Source of the DNA: Mediterraneibacter catenae
GTDB taxonomy: Bacteria; Bacillota; Clostridia; Lachnospirales; Lachnospiraceae
DNA: 45,689 nt
Assembly: GCF_008691045.1 (NCBI RefSeq)
Contig: NZ_VMSO01000020.1
Span: forward strand, 1 to 45,689
Direction of reading: 5' to 3'
In this document: positions 8,634 to 17,254 of the stretch, piece after piece
How the letters are laid out: every line of letters begins with the position of its first letter
Position numbering within the stretch: the stretch's first letter is position 1
Translations under genes and position numbers: made by a program
The notes under the pieces: generated by a model
Database searches by the model: none
What the model saw: the letters and a program-made list of their open reading frames with translations, nothing else
What the model was told of the DNA's origin: nothing

Positions 8634-9575
8634 TCAGCCTTTCACTCCGCCTACTGTAAGTCCTTTGACGAAATATTTCTGGAAGTACGGATACGCCAGA
8701 AGAATCGGAAGTACTACCAGCACGGTAAGAGCCATACGGCCGCTGTCTGTCGGTGCATTTGCTGCCATCTCTGCATATTCCAGAGCATTTGCCGAAGACT
8801 GTTTCATAAATTCCAGACTGTTCTGCATACTCCACAGCAGTGTCTGTACAGGATATTTTTCCTGATCTACGATGTAGAGCATTCCGAGGAACCAGTCGTT
8901 CCAGTATGCGATCATCGTAAACATACCGATCGTTGCGATACCCGGTTTTGAAAGCGGAAGCACGATCCTGAAAAATGTCTTAAACTCACTGGCTCCGTCC
9001 ACTCTCGCAGCTTCTATCAGCTCAACCGGTATACTCTTGTAGAACGTCCTGAGCACCACAATGTAGAATGCGTTGAACGACATCGGGAAGATCAGCGCCC
9101 ACACGCTGTTGCCCAGACCGAGCAGCTGTGTGTTTACCATATATGTAGCAACGATACCTCCGTTAAACAGCATGGTAAAGAGCATCAGGAGTGTAAACAG
9201 TCTGTTGTATGCATAGTCGCTGCGGCTGAGTACATATGCGAAGCTTGCGCTGATCGCCAGACTGAATACTGTTCCGACTACAGTTACAAAAATTGTGATT
9301 CCGTAAGAACGGATAAGCTGATCTCCTAGTTTAAAGAAGAACTCATATGCCGCGAGACTCCACTCGGACGGAAAAAAGCTGTACCCGTTTTCAAAGATGC
9401 TCTGCTCACTGCTGAAAGATACGATCACTACGAGCAGAAGCGGAAGCACACAGACAAGAGTCCATATGGCAAACCAGATATTCAGAGCAATATCGGCTTT
9501 TTTAGATATCCGGTTTATTGTCAGATCAGGTACTCCCTCATCCTTGTTCTTTTTCTTCTTAAATAAACTTTTCAT
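8634..9575 (-). CDS. Sugar ABC transporter permease (LplC/YtcP-like)
   Basis: This is one of two inner-membrane channel subunits, 313 aa with six predicted transmembrane helices. The coupling loop EAARVDGASEFKTFFRIVLPLSKPG that docks to the ATPase is visible near residues 200-225. A basic, charged N-terminal tail (KKKKNKDEG) precedes the first helix. The family is the CUT1-like LplC group, with the typical C-terminal ending FVKGLTVGGVKG. It lies 15 nt after the partner permease gene and 62 nt before the binding-protein gene. No ATPase gene is present, so an unlinked multitasking MsmX/UgpC-type ATPase must serve it. Confidence 0.92.
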   Translation of the reverse strand: MKSLFKKKKNKDEGVPDLTINRISKKADIALNIWFAIWTLVCVLPLLLVVIVSFSSEQSIFENGYSFFPSEWSLAAYEFFFKLGDQLIRSYGITIFVTVVGTVFSLAISASFAYVLSRSDYAYNRLFTLLMLFTMLFNGGIVATYMVNTQLLGLGNSVWALIFPMSFNAFYIVVLRTFYKSIPVELIEAARVDGASEFKTFFRIVLPLSKPGIATIGMFTMIAYWNDWFLGMLYIVDQEKYPVQTLLWSMQNSLEFMKQSSANALEYAEMAANAPTDSGRMALTVLVVLPILLAYPYFQKYFVKGLTVGGVKG

Positions 9576-9590
9576 CCATAACCCCTCCTG

Positions 9591-10547
9591 TCAGAATAAT
9601 GCGCTGTCCGGATCCATTTTACGTACGACGAGGTTGGTTCCTACTACAAGGACAAATCCCACAACCGACTGGTAAAGGCTGGCTGCAGATGCCATGCCGA
9701 CATTGCCGGTTTCTTTGAGCGCCCTGTATACATATGTATCAATAACCTGTGTCACGTCATACAGCGGTCCCGAATCTCTCGGAAGCTGGAAGAACAGACC
9801 GAAATCAGCGTAGAAAATTCTTCCGATTGCCAGGATTGTCAGGACGATCATCATCGGTTTCAGACATGGCAGCGTAATATTTTTGATCTGCTGCCATTTT
9901 GTTGCTCCGTCGATTACCGCTGCTTCGTAGTAATCGTTCGGAATACCGGTAAGAGAACTCAGGTACATGACCGTTGAATATCCTATCGTCTTCCACAATT
10001 GGAAAAATGTCAGAATAAACGGCCATTTTCCAGGATCAGAATACCAGTCTACCCCGGCGAATCCGAAGTAGTCAAGCAGATGATTGAACAGGCCGTCGTC
10101 CACGCTGAACATTGAAAACGCCATAAACGAAACAACAACCCATGACAGGAAGTAAGGCGCCATAAAGATCGTCTGGTAGATCTTCGCCCTGCGTTTCTTC
10201 AGGAGTTCGTTCAGGCCGATCGCCATAGCCACTGCCATCACAAGATCCAGCAGGATAAACAGACCATTATAAAGCAGTGTGTTTCTCGTAATGATCCAGG
10301 CGTCTGTTGTCTTGAACAGGAATTCAAAGTTTTTGAAGCCGATCCACTGACTCCCGAAAATGCCGTCCCTTACGCTGAAGCGCTTAAATGCGAGAAGCAG
10401 TCCCGACATGGGAAGGTAGCGGAACAGAATCATTACGATCAGCCCCGGCGCCGCCATAACAGTCAGTGGAAGATTTTTTTTGAATACATACCAGAAACTT
10501 TTTTTCTTTTTTTTCACGACAGCCGGGTTAGCAGTTGAAGTTTTCAT
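9591..10547 (-). CDS. Sugar ABC transporter permease (LplB-like)
   Basis: This is the first gene of the importer unit, 318 aa, with six hydrophobic helices and the coupling motif EAAVIDGATKWQQIKNITLPCLKP near residues 215-238. The N-terminus is strongly basic (VKKKKKSFWY). The order LplB-LplC-LplA matches oligosaccharide importers found beside YesM/YesN regulators, as here. The regulator genes diverge immediately upstream, which suggests that YesN activates this promoter. A purine-rich AAAGGGGG ribosome site precedes the ATG. Confidence 0.92.
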   Translation of the reverse strand: MKTSTANPAVVKKKKKSFWYVFKKNLPLTVMAAPGLIVMILFRYLPMSGLLLAFKRFSVRDGIFGSQWIGFKNFEFLFKTTDAWIITRNTLLYNGLFILLDLVMAVAMAIGLNELLKKRRAKIYQTIFMAPYFLSWVVVSFMAFSMFSVDDGLFNHLLDYFGFAGVDWYSDPGKWPFILTFFQLWKTIGYSTVMYLSSLTGIPNDYYEAAVIDGATKWQQIKNITLPCLKPMMIVLTILAIGRIFYADFGLFFQLPRDSGPLYDVTQVIDTYVYRALKETGNVGMASAASLYQSVVGFVLVVGTNLVVRKMDPDSALF

Positions 10548-10585
10548 AACATCCCCCTTTTCTTTCCGTGTTTTTTTCTAGATAA

Positions 10586-10615
10586 AGTGTATCATTCGCG
10601 CAGACATTTCAACAA
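10586..10615 (-). promoter_or_regulatory. Weak candidate promoter of the lplB-like operon
   Basis: TACACT (10586-10591) with the poor -35 TTGTTG (10610-10615), spacing 18 bp, lies 39 bp before the gene. The weak -35 fits a promoter that needs an activator such as the adjacent YesN-like regulator. Better-matching sites were not seen. Confidence 0.35.
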
Positions 10616-10701
10616 CGGCACAATTTTTATATGAGGTGCATCTTTTTTATGTGATGTTATCCACTAAAATCCGCGCAAAAAATATTATTTATAGGAAATA
10701 A

Positions 10702-10731
10702 TTCACAAATCCGGCAGTCATGTGCTATAAT
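10702..10731 (+). promoter_or_regulatory. Promoter of the yesN-yesM-like operon
   Basis: TTCACA (10702-10707) and TATAAT (10726-10731) are 18 bp apart, about 60 bp before the response-regulator ATG. This is a strong match and probably constitutive. Confidence 0.65.
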
Positions 10732-10792
10732 AGCCGATGATTATTTCAGACAGTTATTAGGGAATGAGCCGCAAAAGAGGAGGAACAGACTT

Positions 10793-11887
10793 ATGATAAA
10801 AGTACTGCTTGTAGATGACGATTATCTTGCCCTGGAAGGGTTGCGTCAGATGCTGCATTGGGACAGCTTCAACGGAGAACTGGCAGGCTGTGCTACAGAC
10901 GGGCTCGAAGCAGTCTCTATGATCGAGGACAATCCTCCGGATGTAGTTGTGGCAGATATCAAGATGCCGCGCATGAACGGAATTGACCTTGCGCGTTATC
11001 TGTATCAGAATCATCGCGGTACCCATATCATACTCCTAAGCGGGCACAGCGAATTCGAATACGCCCAGAAGGCGCTGCAGTACCGCGTTACTGATTATAT
11101 CTTAAAACCTGTCACAAGGCAGAAAATCAAAGAACTGGAAAACCTTCTGGTAAAGATCAGTCAGGAGCTGACGGCCAGAAAAGAGATCCGCCGTCTGACC
11201 GGAAGCGACTCATTAAGAGACCATCTGCTTTCGCTTCTCCGGCAGGGAGACGCTGACGCAGTCCGTGATCTTCTGCTGTCCGGGAGCCTCTCTGATTCCC
11301 TGCTCCACGACACAGCCGGAACTCTCGGCGCTACAATTTTGAACCATCTTTTTACCTATCAGAAGGAAATCAGGAAAAACAATCCGCAGCTTGCAGATAT
11401 TAAAAAGCAGGAAATGGAGACATACTGGCACCTGCCTTCACCTGCAGCCCGCGTAGACTATCTGCTCTCACTCTGCCAGGAACTCATGGCGTATACGCAG
11501 AGCAGGAAAAATGAATATGAACAGCCGATCGTAGCTCACTGCGTCCAGATGATCCAAGAGTGTTTTTCTGATCCGGGCTTTAACATTTCACAGCTTGCAG
11601 ACCGCGCAAACCTCTCCCTGCCTTATCTGAGCACAGTCTTTAAACAGGCAATGGGACAGACCATCAGCAGCTACCTCTCACAGCAGCGGCTGCTGCACGC
11701 GCAGGAACTGCTGCAGGATATTTCCATCCCGATCAAGGATGTATGCGCCAGATCCGGTTACGAAGATCCGCATTATTTTGCCAGATCTTTTAAGAAGCAG
11801 ACCGGCATGACTCCGAGCGAGTACCGCAATCTCTACAGTTCCAGGGATCTGCACCCGAACCGTTCCGCGAAGGAGGAGAATATATGA
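10793..11887 (+). CDS. YesN-like response regulator, REC + AraC HTH
   Basis: This is a cytoplasmic response regulator of 364 aa. The N-terminal receiver domain has acidic residues at 9-10, the phosphoacceptor Asp55 in VVVADIKMPRMNG, and the conserved Lys in YILKPV. A middle helical region follows. The C-terminal AraC-type double helix-turn-helix covers about residues 255-350, with the signature region YEDPHYFARSFKKQTGMTPSEYR. It overlaps the sensor kinase gene by 4 nt (ATGA), so the two are co-translated. The likely target is the divergent importer operon and perhaps the fucosidase gene. GGAGGAA upstream of the ATG sets the start. Confidence 0.93.
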   Translation: MIKVLLVDDDYLALEGLRQMLHWDSFNGELAGCATDGLEAVSMIEDNPPDVVVADIKMPRMNGIDLARYLYQNHRGTHIILLSGHSEFEYAQKALQYRVTDYILKPVTRQKIKELENLLVKISQELTARKEIRRLTGSDSLRDHLLSLLRQGDADAVRDLLLSGSLSDSLLHDTAGTLGATILNHLFTYQKEIRKNNPQLADIKKQEMETYWHLPSPAARVDYLLSLCQELMAYTQSRKNEYEQPIVAHCVQMIQECFSDPGFNISQLADRANLSLPYLSTVFKQAMGQTISSYLSQQRLLHAQELLQDISIPIKDVCARSGYEDPHYFARSFKKQTGMTPSEYRNLYSSRDLHPNRSAKEENI

Positions 11888-13671
11888 GTATCACAAAACG
11901 GAGCTTTATGATTATCTGCCTGATTATCTCAGGTATTCTGCTCACACTGAATCTCGTCACCTATGGACTCTTCCGCTATTCCATTACCGACCAGATACTG
12001 ACGTCCTATGATACTCTCGTCGACGCCAACAATTCTCTGTGCCGTCTTTTTACACAGGAGCTGGATCAGCTTACTTATCTGTATACAACGGACGAGGAAC
12101 TCGGGAATCTGCTGTCCATGCCGGTGGGCGAGGACTCTCTTGAAGATCTTCAGACAAAATCAGCCCTTAACAGCCGCATGGCCTATGTCCTGAATTCCCA
12201 GACCGCGCTGTCTAACAAAGGGTTTTCTTCTGTCCTCTATATCAATCCGGCTCTCCCGGTAAGTACCTTATTCCAGTCCGACACCACGATCAGGCGTGTC
12301 AGCCGCCTCTTCAGCGCGGAGACTGTCCTTCATGAGGAGTGGTATCAAAACGCACACGAGCAGGTGACCAGACAATATATCTTCGTAGATGGGGAAGAGG
12401 GAAGGCTCTGTTTCGCCAAAAAACTCCAGAACAGCCACTATTCCGGTCCCCGGCTGCAGGACGGAGTCGGAGTGCTCCTGTGCAGCGTGCCCGCAAACCG
12501 CATCCCGCAGATTTTTTCATTTCACCCGCTCACTGCCAACAGCGGATTCGCCATTTTCAGCCGTGACGGCGCCCTGCTGTATCAGTCAGACACACTTCCC
12601 GATCTGTCTGACGCCGCTTCACAGTTTTTGGGCGACACTGCCCATCAGGAGCTTTCCCTGAACGGCAGTTCCTATATATACAGTTCGGCGGAGCTGGACT
12701 GGGGTCTTCATCTGCTCTTTCTCACCCCGTACAGCGATATCACCGGACAGCTTCACAGAGTGATGCTGCCTTATCTGATCTGCTCGCTCATCTTCCTGAT
12801 CATCGGCGCTCTGTCCTCTCTTCTGCTCTCAAGAGGCATTACACGCCCGGTCGTACACCTCACCAGGAAGATCGAGAGCATAGAAGATACCCGCACCGTG
12901 GATCTGGCTGCATTTTCAGGACTGACGGGGCCTCCGGAAATCCGGCGTCTGAATACCAGCTTCGGAGATCTGATCCGGCGTGTCAACCGCCTCACCGGTC
13001 AGATCCAGAAGGCAGCAGAGCAGCGCCGTATAAGCGAACTTCGCGCACTGCAGGCCCAGATGAATCCGCATTTCGTGCTCAACGCCATGAATACAGTCAA
13101 CTACATGGCCCTGATGCGCGGGCAGGACGACATCGCCGCCACGGTTGACTCGATTGCCAGTCTGATGCGGTACAGCATCACGGATCCGGACAAACTTGTA
13201 AGTATCCATACAGAGGTAGAAAACATACGGGAATATATCTCGATCTATACTCTGCGTTTCCGCCAGGAAATCCGCCTTGAGATCTCGGCAGACCGTCCGG
13301 ATACGGAGATCTTTATCCCCAAATTCACCCTGCAGCCTCTCGTAGAGAATTCGATCCGGCATGGGATCACACGGCAGGACGCCGGCATTACCGTGTTCCT
13401 GCGGGCATGGGAAGATGAGGACAGGCTCTATGTGCAGGTGACCGATACAGGCCGGGGCGCCGATCCGGACAAGTTGAACGCCTATCTCCGCTACGAAGAT
13501 GTAGATCTGAAAGTATCCCACGGGTTCGGCATACGCAATGTAAACGAGAGGATACAGCTCCATTTCGGCGGAGACAGCGGTCTGACCTTTTCCATAGACC
13601 CGGACGGCCGGCTCGCCGCCACGCTCACGATCTGCACAGATAAAAAAAGTGCACCTGATAATAAGATTTAA
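11884..13671 (+). CDS. YesM-like sensor histidine kinase
   Basis: This is a membrane sensor kinase of 595 aa. Transmembrane helices at about 9-29 and 297-317 frame an extracellular dCache-like sensing domain. A HAMP linker and a histidine-kinase domain (LytS/YesM class) follow. The phosphorylated His396 sits in AQMNPHFVLN. The ATP-binding domain shows LQPLVENSIRHGI, DTGRGADPD and HGFGIRNVNERI. It probably senses an extracellular glycan or a sugar-loaded binding protein. It is cotranscribed with the regulator through a 4-nt overlap, and a terminator follows directly. Confidence 0.93.
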   Translation: MSITKRSFMIICLIISGILLTLNLVTYGLFRYSITDQILTSYDTLVDANNSLCRLFTQELDQLTYLYTTDEELGNLLSMPVGEDSLEDLQTKSALNSRMAYVLNSQTALSNKGFSSVLYINPALPVSTLFQSDTTIRRVSRLFSAETVLHEEWYQNAHEQVTRQYIFVDGEEGRLCFAKKLQNSHYSGPRLQDGVGVLLCSVPANRIPQIFSFHPLTANSGFAIFSRDGALLYQSDTLPDLSDAASQFLGDTAHQELSLNGSSYIYSSAELDWGLHLLFLTPYSDITGQLHRVMLPYLICSLIFLIIGALSSLLLSRGITRPVVHLTRKIESIEDTRTVDLAAFSGLTGPPEIRRLNTSFGDLIRRVNRLTGQIQKAAEQRRISELRALQAQMNPHFVLNAMNTVNYMALMRGQDDIAATVDSIASLMRYSITDPDKLVSIHTEVENIREYISIYTLRFRQEIRLEISADRPDTEIFIPKFTLQPLVENSIRHGITRQDAGITVFLRAWEDEDRLYVQVTDTGRGADPDKLNAYLRYEDVDLKVSHGFGIRNVNERIQLHFGGDSGLTFSIDPDGRLAATLTICTDKKSAPDNKI

Positions 13672-13685
13672 CTCTTTCAAACATT

Positions 13686-13726
13686 ACAGCCGGGCGGTAT
13701 ATTAGAATCAACCCCCGGCTGTTTTT
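13686..13726 (+). terminator. Intrinsic terminator between the sensor kinase and fucosidase genes
   Basis: ACAGCCGGG (13686-13694) and CCCGGCTGT (13714-13722) form a 9-bp stem followed by TTTTT. It ends the yesN-yesM transcript only 30 nt before the fucosidase ATG. No separate promoter fits between, so fucosidase expression may depend on read-through. Confidence 0.85.
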
Positions 13727-13755
13727 GCCGGATACGAGAAAAGGAGCACAAAAAT

Positions 13756-15114
13756 ATGGCGAAAACACTTGTTGTCAATGGTATTCACAATTATACTGCA
13801 CCGGAGGAATATATCCCCCCGAAATCAGCGGCGGTCAGAGAGCATCTGGAATGGTTCATGGACCAGAAGCTGGGACTGATGATGCACTGGGCACCCGGCT
13901 GCCAGCTCGGCACTTACGAGAGCTGGCCGTTAAGCGACGGAGACGGCTCATGGAGCCAGGAAGATATGACATGGGCCGACATCGAGACCTGCAAGCAGCA
14001 GTACTGGGATGCAAACCGGACTTTCAATCCCATAAAATTCGATCCCGCCAGATGGGCAGCGCTCGCCGCGGACTGCGGGTTTAAATACCTGCTTTTTACA
14101 ACAAAGCATCATGACGGATTCTGTATGTATGACACGGATACAACAGACTATAAGATCACAGCAGAGAGCTGTCCCTTCCATACACATAAGGACGCTGACA
14201 TCGTCGGCGCTCTCTTCCGGGAATTCCGCAGACAGGGCCTGGGTATCTCCGTCTACTTTTCCAAGCCGGACTGGCACAGCGAGTATTACTGGGCTCCGCA
14301 GTTCGGCGCCGCACCTGACAGAAACGTAAATTATGATGTCAGCGAACATCCGGAACTGTGGGAGAAATATGTACAGTTCGCCCATCAGCAGATCCGGGAA
14401 CTGTGCACAAACTACGGCAAAGTCGATGTCCTCTGGCTGGACGGCGGCTGGGTCCGCCCCGACAATCTGGGGCAGGATATCCGCCTCGGAGAGATCGTAG
14501 AAGAGATCCGTTCCACCTCCCAGCCTCACCTGATCGTCTCCGAGCGCACCTGCGGCGGAGAGTACGAGAACTTCATCACGCCGGAGAAGACCGTGCCTGA
14601 AGACGCTCTCTCTGTACCCTGGGAGACATGTACGACTGTAGGGAAGAAATTCTCGTTCCACTATACGGATACATTTAAGAGCGGACACCAGCTCGTACTG
14701 CTCCTCCTCGATGTGGTAAGCAAGGGCGGCAATCTTGCGCTCAACATCGCACCTCAGCCTGACGGTGAGCTTCCGGCTCCCGCAGTACGTTCCCTGCGCG
14801 ATCTGGGTGCATGGCTTAAAATCTTCGGAGACGGTATCTACGGCACCCGCATCTGCGCCCCGTATTTTGGGAAAAATCTGTTCTATACATGCAAGGGAGA
14901 CAACACATACGCTTTCTTCGCATACGGGGATATCCCCGCCCTCCCGGAGCAGATCAGTCTCTCCTCAGAGAAGACAGTCAGAAAAGTGACAAGTATGCGT
15001 ACCGGCGCTTCAGTACGTTTCCGCCAGGAAGGCAGCACAGTAACTATCTTTCCGGAGAATGTTCCTATGGGCGGTGCGTTTTATGCAGAAGGATTCTGCA
15101 TCACGGCAGGCTGA
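13756..15114 (+). CDS. Alpha-L-fucosidase, GH29
   Basis: This enzyme removes terminal L-fucose from glycans with retention. It is 452 aa with no signal peptide, so it probably acts on imported oligosaccharides. The GH29 barrel is recognisable from MMHWAPGCQLGTYESW at the start, KHHDGFCMYDT at 117-127, and VDVLWLDGGW, in which Asp229 is the expected nucleophile. A C-terminal beta-sandwich follows after about residue 360. The acid/base residue is not conserved enough to assign by eye. AAAGGAG precedes the ATG. It lies just downstream of the yesN-yesM terminator and converges on the sulfatase maturase gene, which fits a fucosylated and sulfated substrate. Confidence 0.93.
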   Translation: MAKTLVVNGIHNYTAPEEYIPPKSAAVREHLEWFMDQKLGLMMHWAPGCQLGTYESWPLSDGDGSWSQEDMTWADIETCKQQYWDANRTFNPIKFDPARWAALAADCGFKYLLFTTKHHDGFCMYDTDTTDYKITAESCPFHTHKDADIVGALFREFRRQGLGISVYFSKPDWHSEYYWAPQFGAAPDRNVNYDVSEHPELWEKYVQFAHQQIRELCTNYGKVDVLWLDGGWVRPDNLGQDIRLGEIVEEIRSTSQPHLIVSERTCGGEYENFITPEKTVPEDALSVPWETCTTVGKKFSFHYTDTFKSGHQLVLLLLDVVSKGGNLALNIAPQPDGELPAPAVRSLRDLGAWLKIFGDGIYGTRICAPYFGKNLFYTCKGDNTYAFFAYGDIPALPEQISLSSEKTVRKVTSMRTGASVRFRQEGSTVTIFPENVPMGGAFYAEGFCITAG

Positions 15115-15155
15115 ACCGCCGCCTCTCAGGGACAGCGTATTATTAGATAAAAATT

Positions 15156-15186
15156 GCTGACTATCCTATTTTCTAAGATAGTCAGC
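15156..15186. terminator. Bidirectional terminator, fucosidase / sulfatase maturase
   Basis: GCTGACTATC (15156-15165) and GATAGTCAGC (15177-15186) form a perfect 10-bp stem. It is shared by the converging genes, and the right arm lies in the last codons of the maturase gene. T-rich sequence follows in both directions (ATTTCTTTC and AATTTTTATC). Confidence 0.85.
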
Positions 15187-16281
15187 GATTTCTTTCATCC
15201 GCGGCGCACATTTCTCAAAGAATATCCGGTATCCCTCACAGAAATAATTCCTGTAACCTCCTGTCCGGGGATCCTGTATCCGGTGTCTCCGGCAGCCGTT
15301 CCGACAGAGGGAATACCAGGGGCATGTCCTGCATTCCTCATCATTTTTCAACGATTCCCTGACAAAGTGCTTTGCCGTCTCATTTTCAAAAAAATCCTCA
15401 ATACGATCCTCATTATAATTGCCGAGACAGTATCCGTCCATAACATAGAAATCACACGGGTATGCGCTGCCGTCCGCCTCTGCCACACACTGTATGCTGC
15501 ATGTTCCCCGCTGCTCACAGGACTCGGGCGGGATTCCCATAAGGATACCGATATAGTTCTCGAACTGCCGGATGTACGGTGCTTTGCCCTTTCTCCAGTC
15601 CTTCTCCCACAGCCGGAAGAGCTCTGCCAGAAATGTCCCGTAAGCCACGGGAGTCAGGGAGTAATCTTTCTGCCCCGGCTCCTCTCCCACCGGATCGAGA
15701 CAGGCGATATACTGCTGGTAATTCCAACCGTTTTTCTTGTACTCCCGGTAGATCTCCCCTGCCCGCTCCGCAATCTGCCGCGTCACTACAGTAAGGATAT
15801 TGTACTCCACACCGTACCGGTCGAACATCTCCGTTGTCTTCTTAATGCGGGCATAAGTCGCTCCTCCCGCGGCATCATGCCGGTATCTGTCATGGACCTC
15901 TTCCGTACCGTCCACCGATACGCCGATCAGGAAGTCGTGATCTTTGAAAAAACGGCACCATTCATCGTCAATGGCAAAGCCGTTGGTCTGCAGCGTATTT
16001 ATCACACGGACATTATTTCGGTTGAAACGCTGTTCAAACTCGATCACTTTTCTGAAAAAACCGATTCCCCGAAGCGTGGGCTCCCCGCCCTGAAATGCGA
16101 AGCAGATCTCCCGGTCGGCCTGGCGCATGGCCTTCCTGATCAGATTCTTCACCGTATCCTCGGACATCATCCCGCGAAACGCCTGCTCCCGTTTATCCAT
16201 TTCATCACAGTAAAAGCAGTAGTCGCATCGCATATTGCACAGCCCGGAAGCGGGCTTAATCAATATAGTATGTAACGGCAT
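15166..16281 (-). CDS. Anaerobic sulfatase-maturating enzyme (radical SAM/SPASM)
   Basis: This enzyme oxidises the active-site Cys (or Ser) of sulfatases to formylglycine without oxygen. The 371-aa protein has the radical SAM motif C15-x3-C19-x2-C22 within GLCNMRCDYCFYCD, followed by the AFQGGEPTL S-adenosylmethionine site. A C-terminal SPASM region carries two further iron-sulfur clusters (CSIQC, YPCDFYVM, CRTCPWYSLCRNGC). I chose the start at 16281 rather than 16368 because GGAGGAAGG precedes it and family members begin with this segment. It is the necessary partner of the Cys-type sulfatase at 5440-6894. Its upstream region holds a 43-bp near-perfect inverted repeat. Confidence 0.95.
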   Translation of the reverse strand: MPLHTILIKPASGLCNMRCDYCFYCDEMDKREQAFRGMMSEDTVKNLIRKAMRQADREICFAFQGGEPTLRGIGFFRKVIEFEQRFNRNNVRVINTLQTNGFAIDDEWCRFFKDHDFLIGVSVDGTEEVHDRYRHDAAGGATYARIKKTTEMFDRYGVEYNILTVVTRQIAERAGEIYREYKKNGWNYQQYIACLDPVGEEPGQKDYSLTPVAYGTFLAELFRLWEKDWRKGKAPYIRQFENYIGILMGIPPESCEQRGTCSIQCVAEADGSAYPCDFYVMDGYCLGNYNEDRIEDFFENETAKHFVRESLKNDEECRTCPWYSLCRNGCRRHRIQDPRTGGYRNYFCEGYRIFFEKCAPRMKEIADYLRK

Positions 16282-16317
16282 CTTCCTTCCTCCCAGCATT
16301 CTTTCGATTTCTATCAC

Positions 16318-16323
16318 AGTATA
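16318..16323 (-). promoter_or_regulatory. -10 element of the sulfatase maturase promoter
   Basis: TATACT on the minus strand lies 37 bp before the maturase ATG. The position expected for -35 (about 16341-16346) falls inside the left arm of the inverted repeat at 16330-16372 and is a poor match (CACTAA). This suggests control by a factor bound to the repeat. Confidence 0.4.
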
Positions 16324-16329
16324 ATACAA

Positions 16330-16372
16330 ATTCGTGCAGTTTAGTGTATTTTTTACACAAAACTGCACGAAT
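16330..16372. repeat. 43-bp inverted repeat upstream of the maturase gene
   Basis: ATTCGTGCAGTTTAGTGTA (16330-16348) and TACACAAAACTGCACGAAT (16354-16372) are 19-bp arms with a single mismatch around a 5-nt T spacer. On the plus strand the stem is followed by ATATTTTTTC, so it looks like a terminator in the direction that has no gene upstream. It also overlaps the expected -35 region of the maturase promoter, so an operator role is possible. Confidence 0.8.
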
Positions 16373-16404
16373 ATTTTTTCACCTTATACTATATGACCGT
16401 AAAT

Positions 16405-17253
16405 CTATACTCCTGAATATGCAGCATATCCTCCGTCGATCGGGATACATACTCCGGTGATGAATCCGGCCGCATCGTTGTTCACAAGGAACAGTACAGC
16501 GCCGACCAGCTCTTCCAGTTCTCCGAATCTTCCCATAGGTGTTCCGGCAAGGATCTTTGCCGTGCGTGCCGTCGGAGTCTCGTCATCATTAAACAAAAGT
16601 CCTCTGTTTTGATTGCCTACAAAGAATCCCGGCGCAATGGCATTGACACGGATACCGGATTTTGCAAAATAAGTGGCCAGCCACTGTGTAAAATTGACGA
16701 TCGCAGCCTTAGCTCCCGAGTAAGCAGGTATCTTTGTCAAAGGCGTGTATGCATTCATAGACGCTATGTTCAGGATATTTCCGCTGCGGTCGATCATATC
16801 AGGCGCAAACACCTGAGTCGGAAGGAGTGTTCCCAGCCAGTTCAGCGCGAACACGAATTCAACGCCGCTTTTGTCCAGATCAAAAAACGTCTTGCAGTTT
16901 TCGATTTTTTTTGCTTCATAATGGAATTCATTGTCTGTAGTAGCGCGCGGGTTATTTCCTCCGGCTCCGTTGATCAGCACGTCACACGGACCGAAATCAG
17001 ACACGATCTGTTCATGCACCTGATCGAGGTTCTCACGATCAAGGACATTTGCCTTGTAAGCTTTTGCGATTCCGCCTTCTGACGTTATCTTGTCCGCCAC
17101 TTTCCGCGCTGCTTCCTCATTAAGATCCAGGATTGCCACTTTCCCGCCTGCTGCCGCCAGTTTCTCCGCTAACATGCCGCAGATTGCCCCGCCGGCGCCT
17201 GTTACAACGCATACTTTACCTGTCAGATCCGTGTTTAATACATTTTTTTCCAT
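16405..17253 (-). CDS. SDR oxidoreductase, probable D-mannonate oxidoreductase
   Basis: This is a 282-aa NAD(P)-dependent short-chain dehydrogenase. It shows the cofactor loop TGAGGAICG near residue 19-27, NGAGG in the middle, the catalytic Ser and YSGAK motif (IASMNAYTPLTKIPAYSGAK), and the C-terminal GFITGVCIPIDGGYAAYSGV. This subfamily acts with UxuA, interconverting fructuronate and mannonate in hexuronate breakdown. The UxuA gene lies immediately upstream with a 1-nt gap, but only its C-terminal third remains. The start at 17253 is preceded by GAGAGG. Because the uxuA 5' region is deleted, the native promoter is probably lost and this gene may be silent. Confidence 0.85.
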   Translation of the reverse strand: MEKNVLNTDLTGKVCVVTGAGGAICGMLAEKLAAAGGKVAILDLNEEAARKVADKITSEGGIAKAYKANVLDRENLDQVHEQIVSDFGPCDVLINGAGGNNPRATTDNEFHYEAKKIENCKTFFDLDKSGVEFVFALNWLGTLLPTQVFAPDMIDRSGNILNIASMNAYTPLTKIPAYSGAKAAIVNFTQWLATYFAKSGIRVNAIAPGFFVGNQNRGLLFNDDETPTARTAKILAGTPMGRFGELEELVGAVLFLVNNDAAGFITGVCIPIDGGYAAYSGV

Positions 17254-17254
17254 A

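Noticed and set aside
10620..10700. YesN binding repeats between the importer and regulator genes
   Set aside because: The region is AT-rich with several weak partial repeats, none clear enough to call.
12916..13680. Minus-strand frame of about 250 codons opposite the sensor kinase
   Set aside because: The plus strand carries all the kinase motifs, and the antisense protein is unrecognisable.
15154..16275. Plus-strand open frame of over 370 codons opposite the sulfatase maturase
   Set aside because: The minus strand encodes an unmistakable radical SAM/SPASM enzyme with a good ribosome site. The opposite frame shows no family features.
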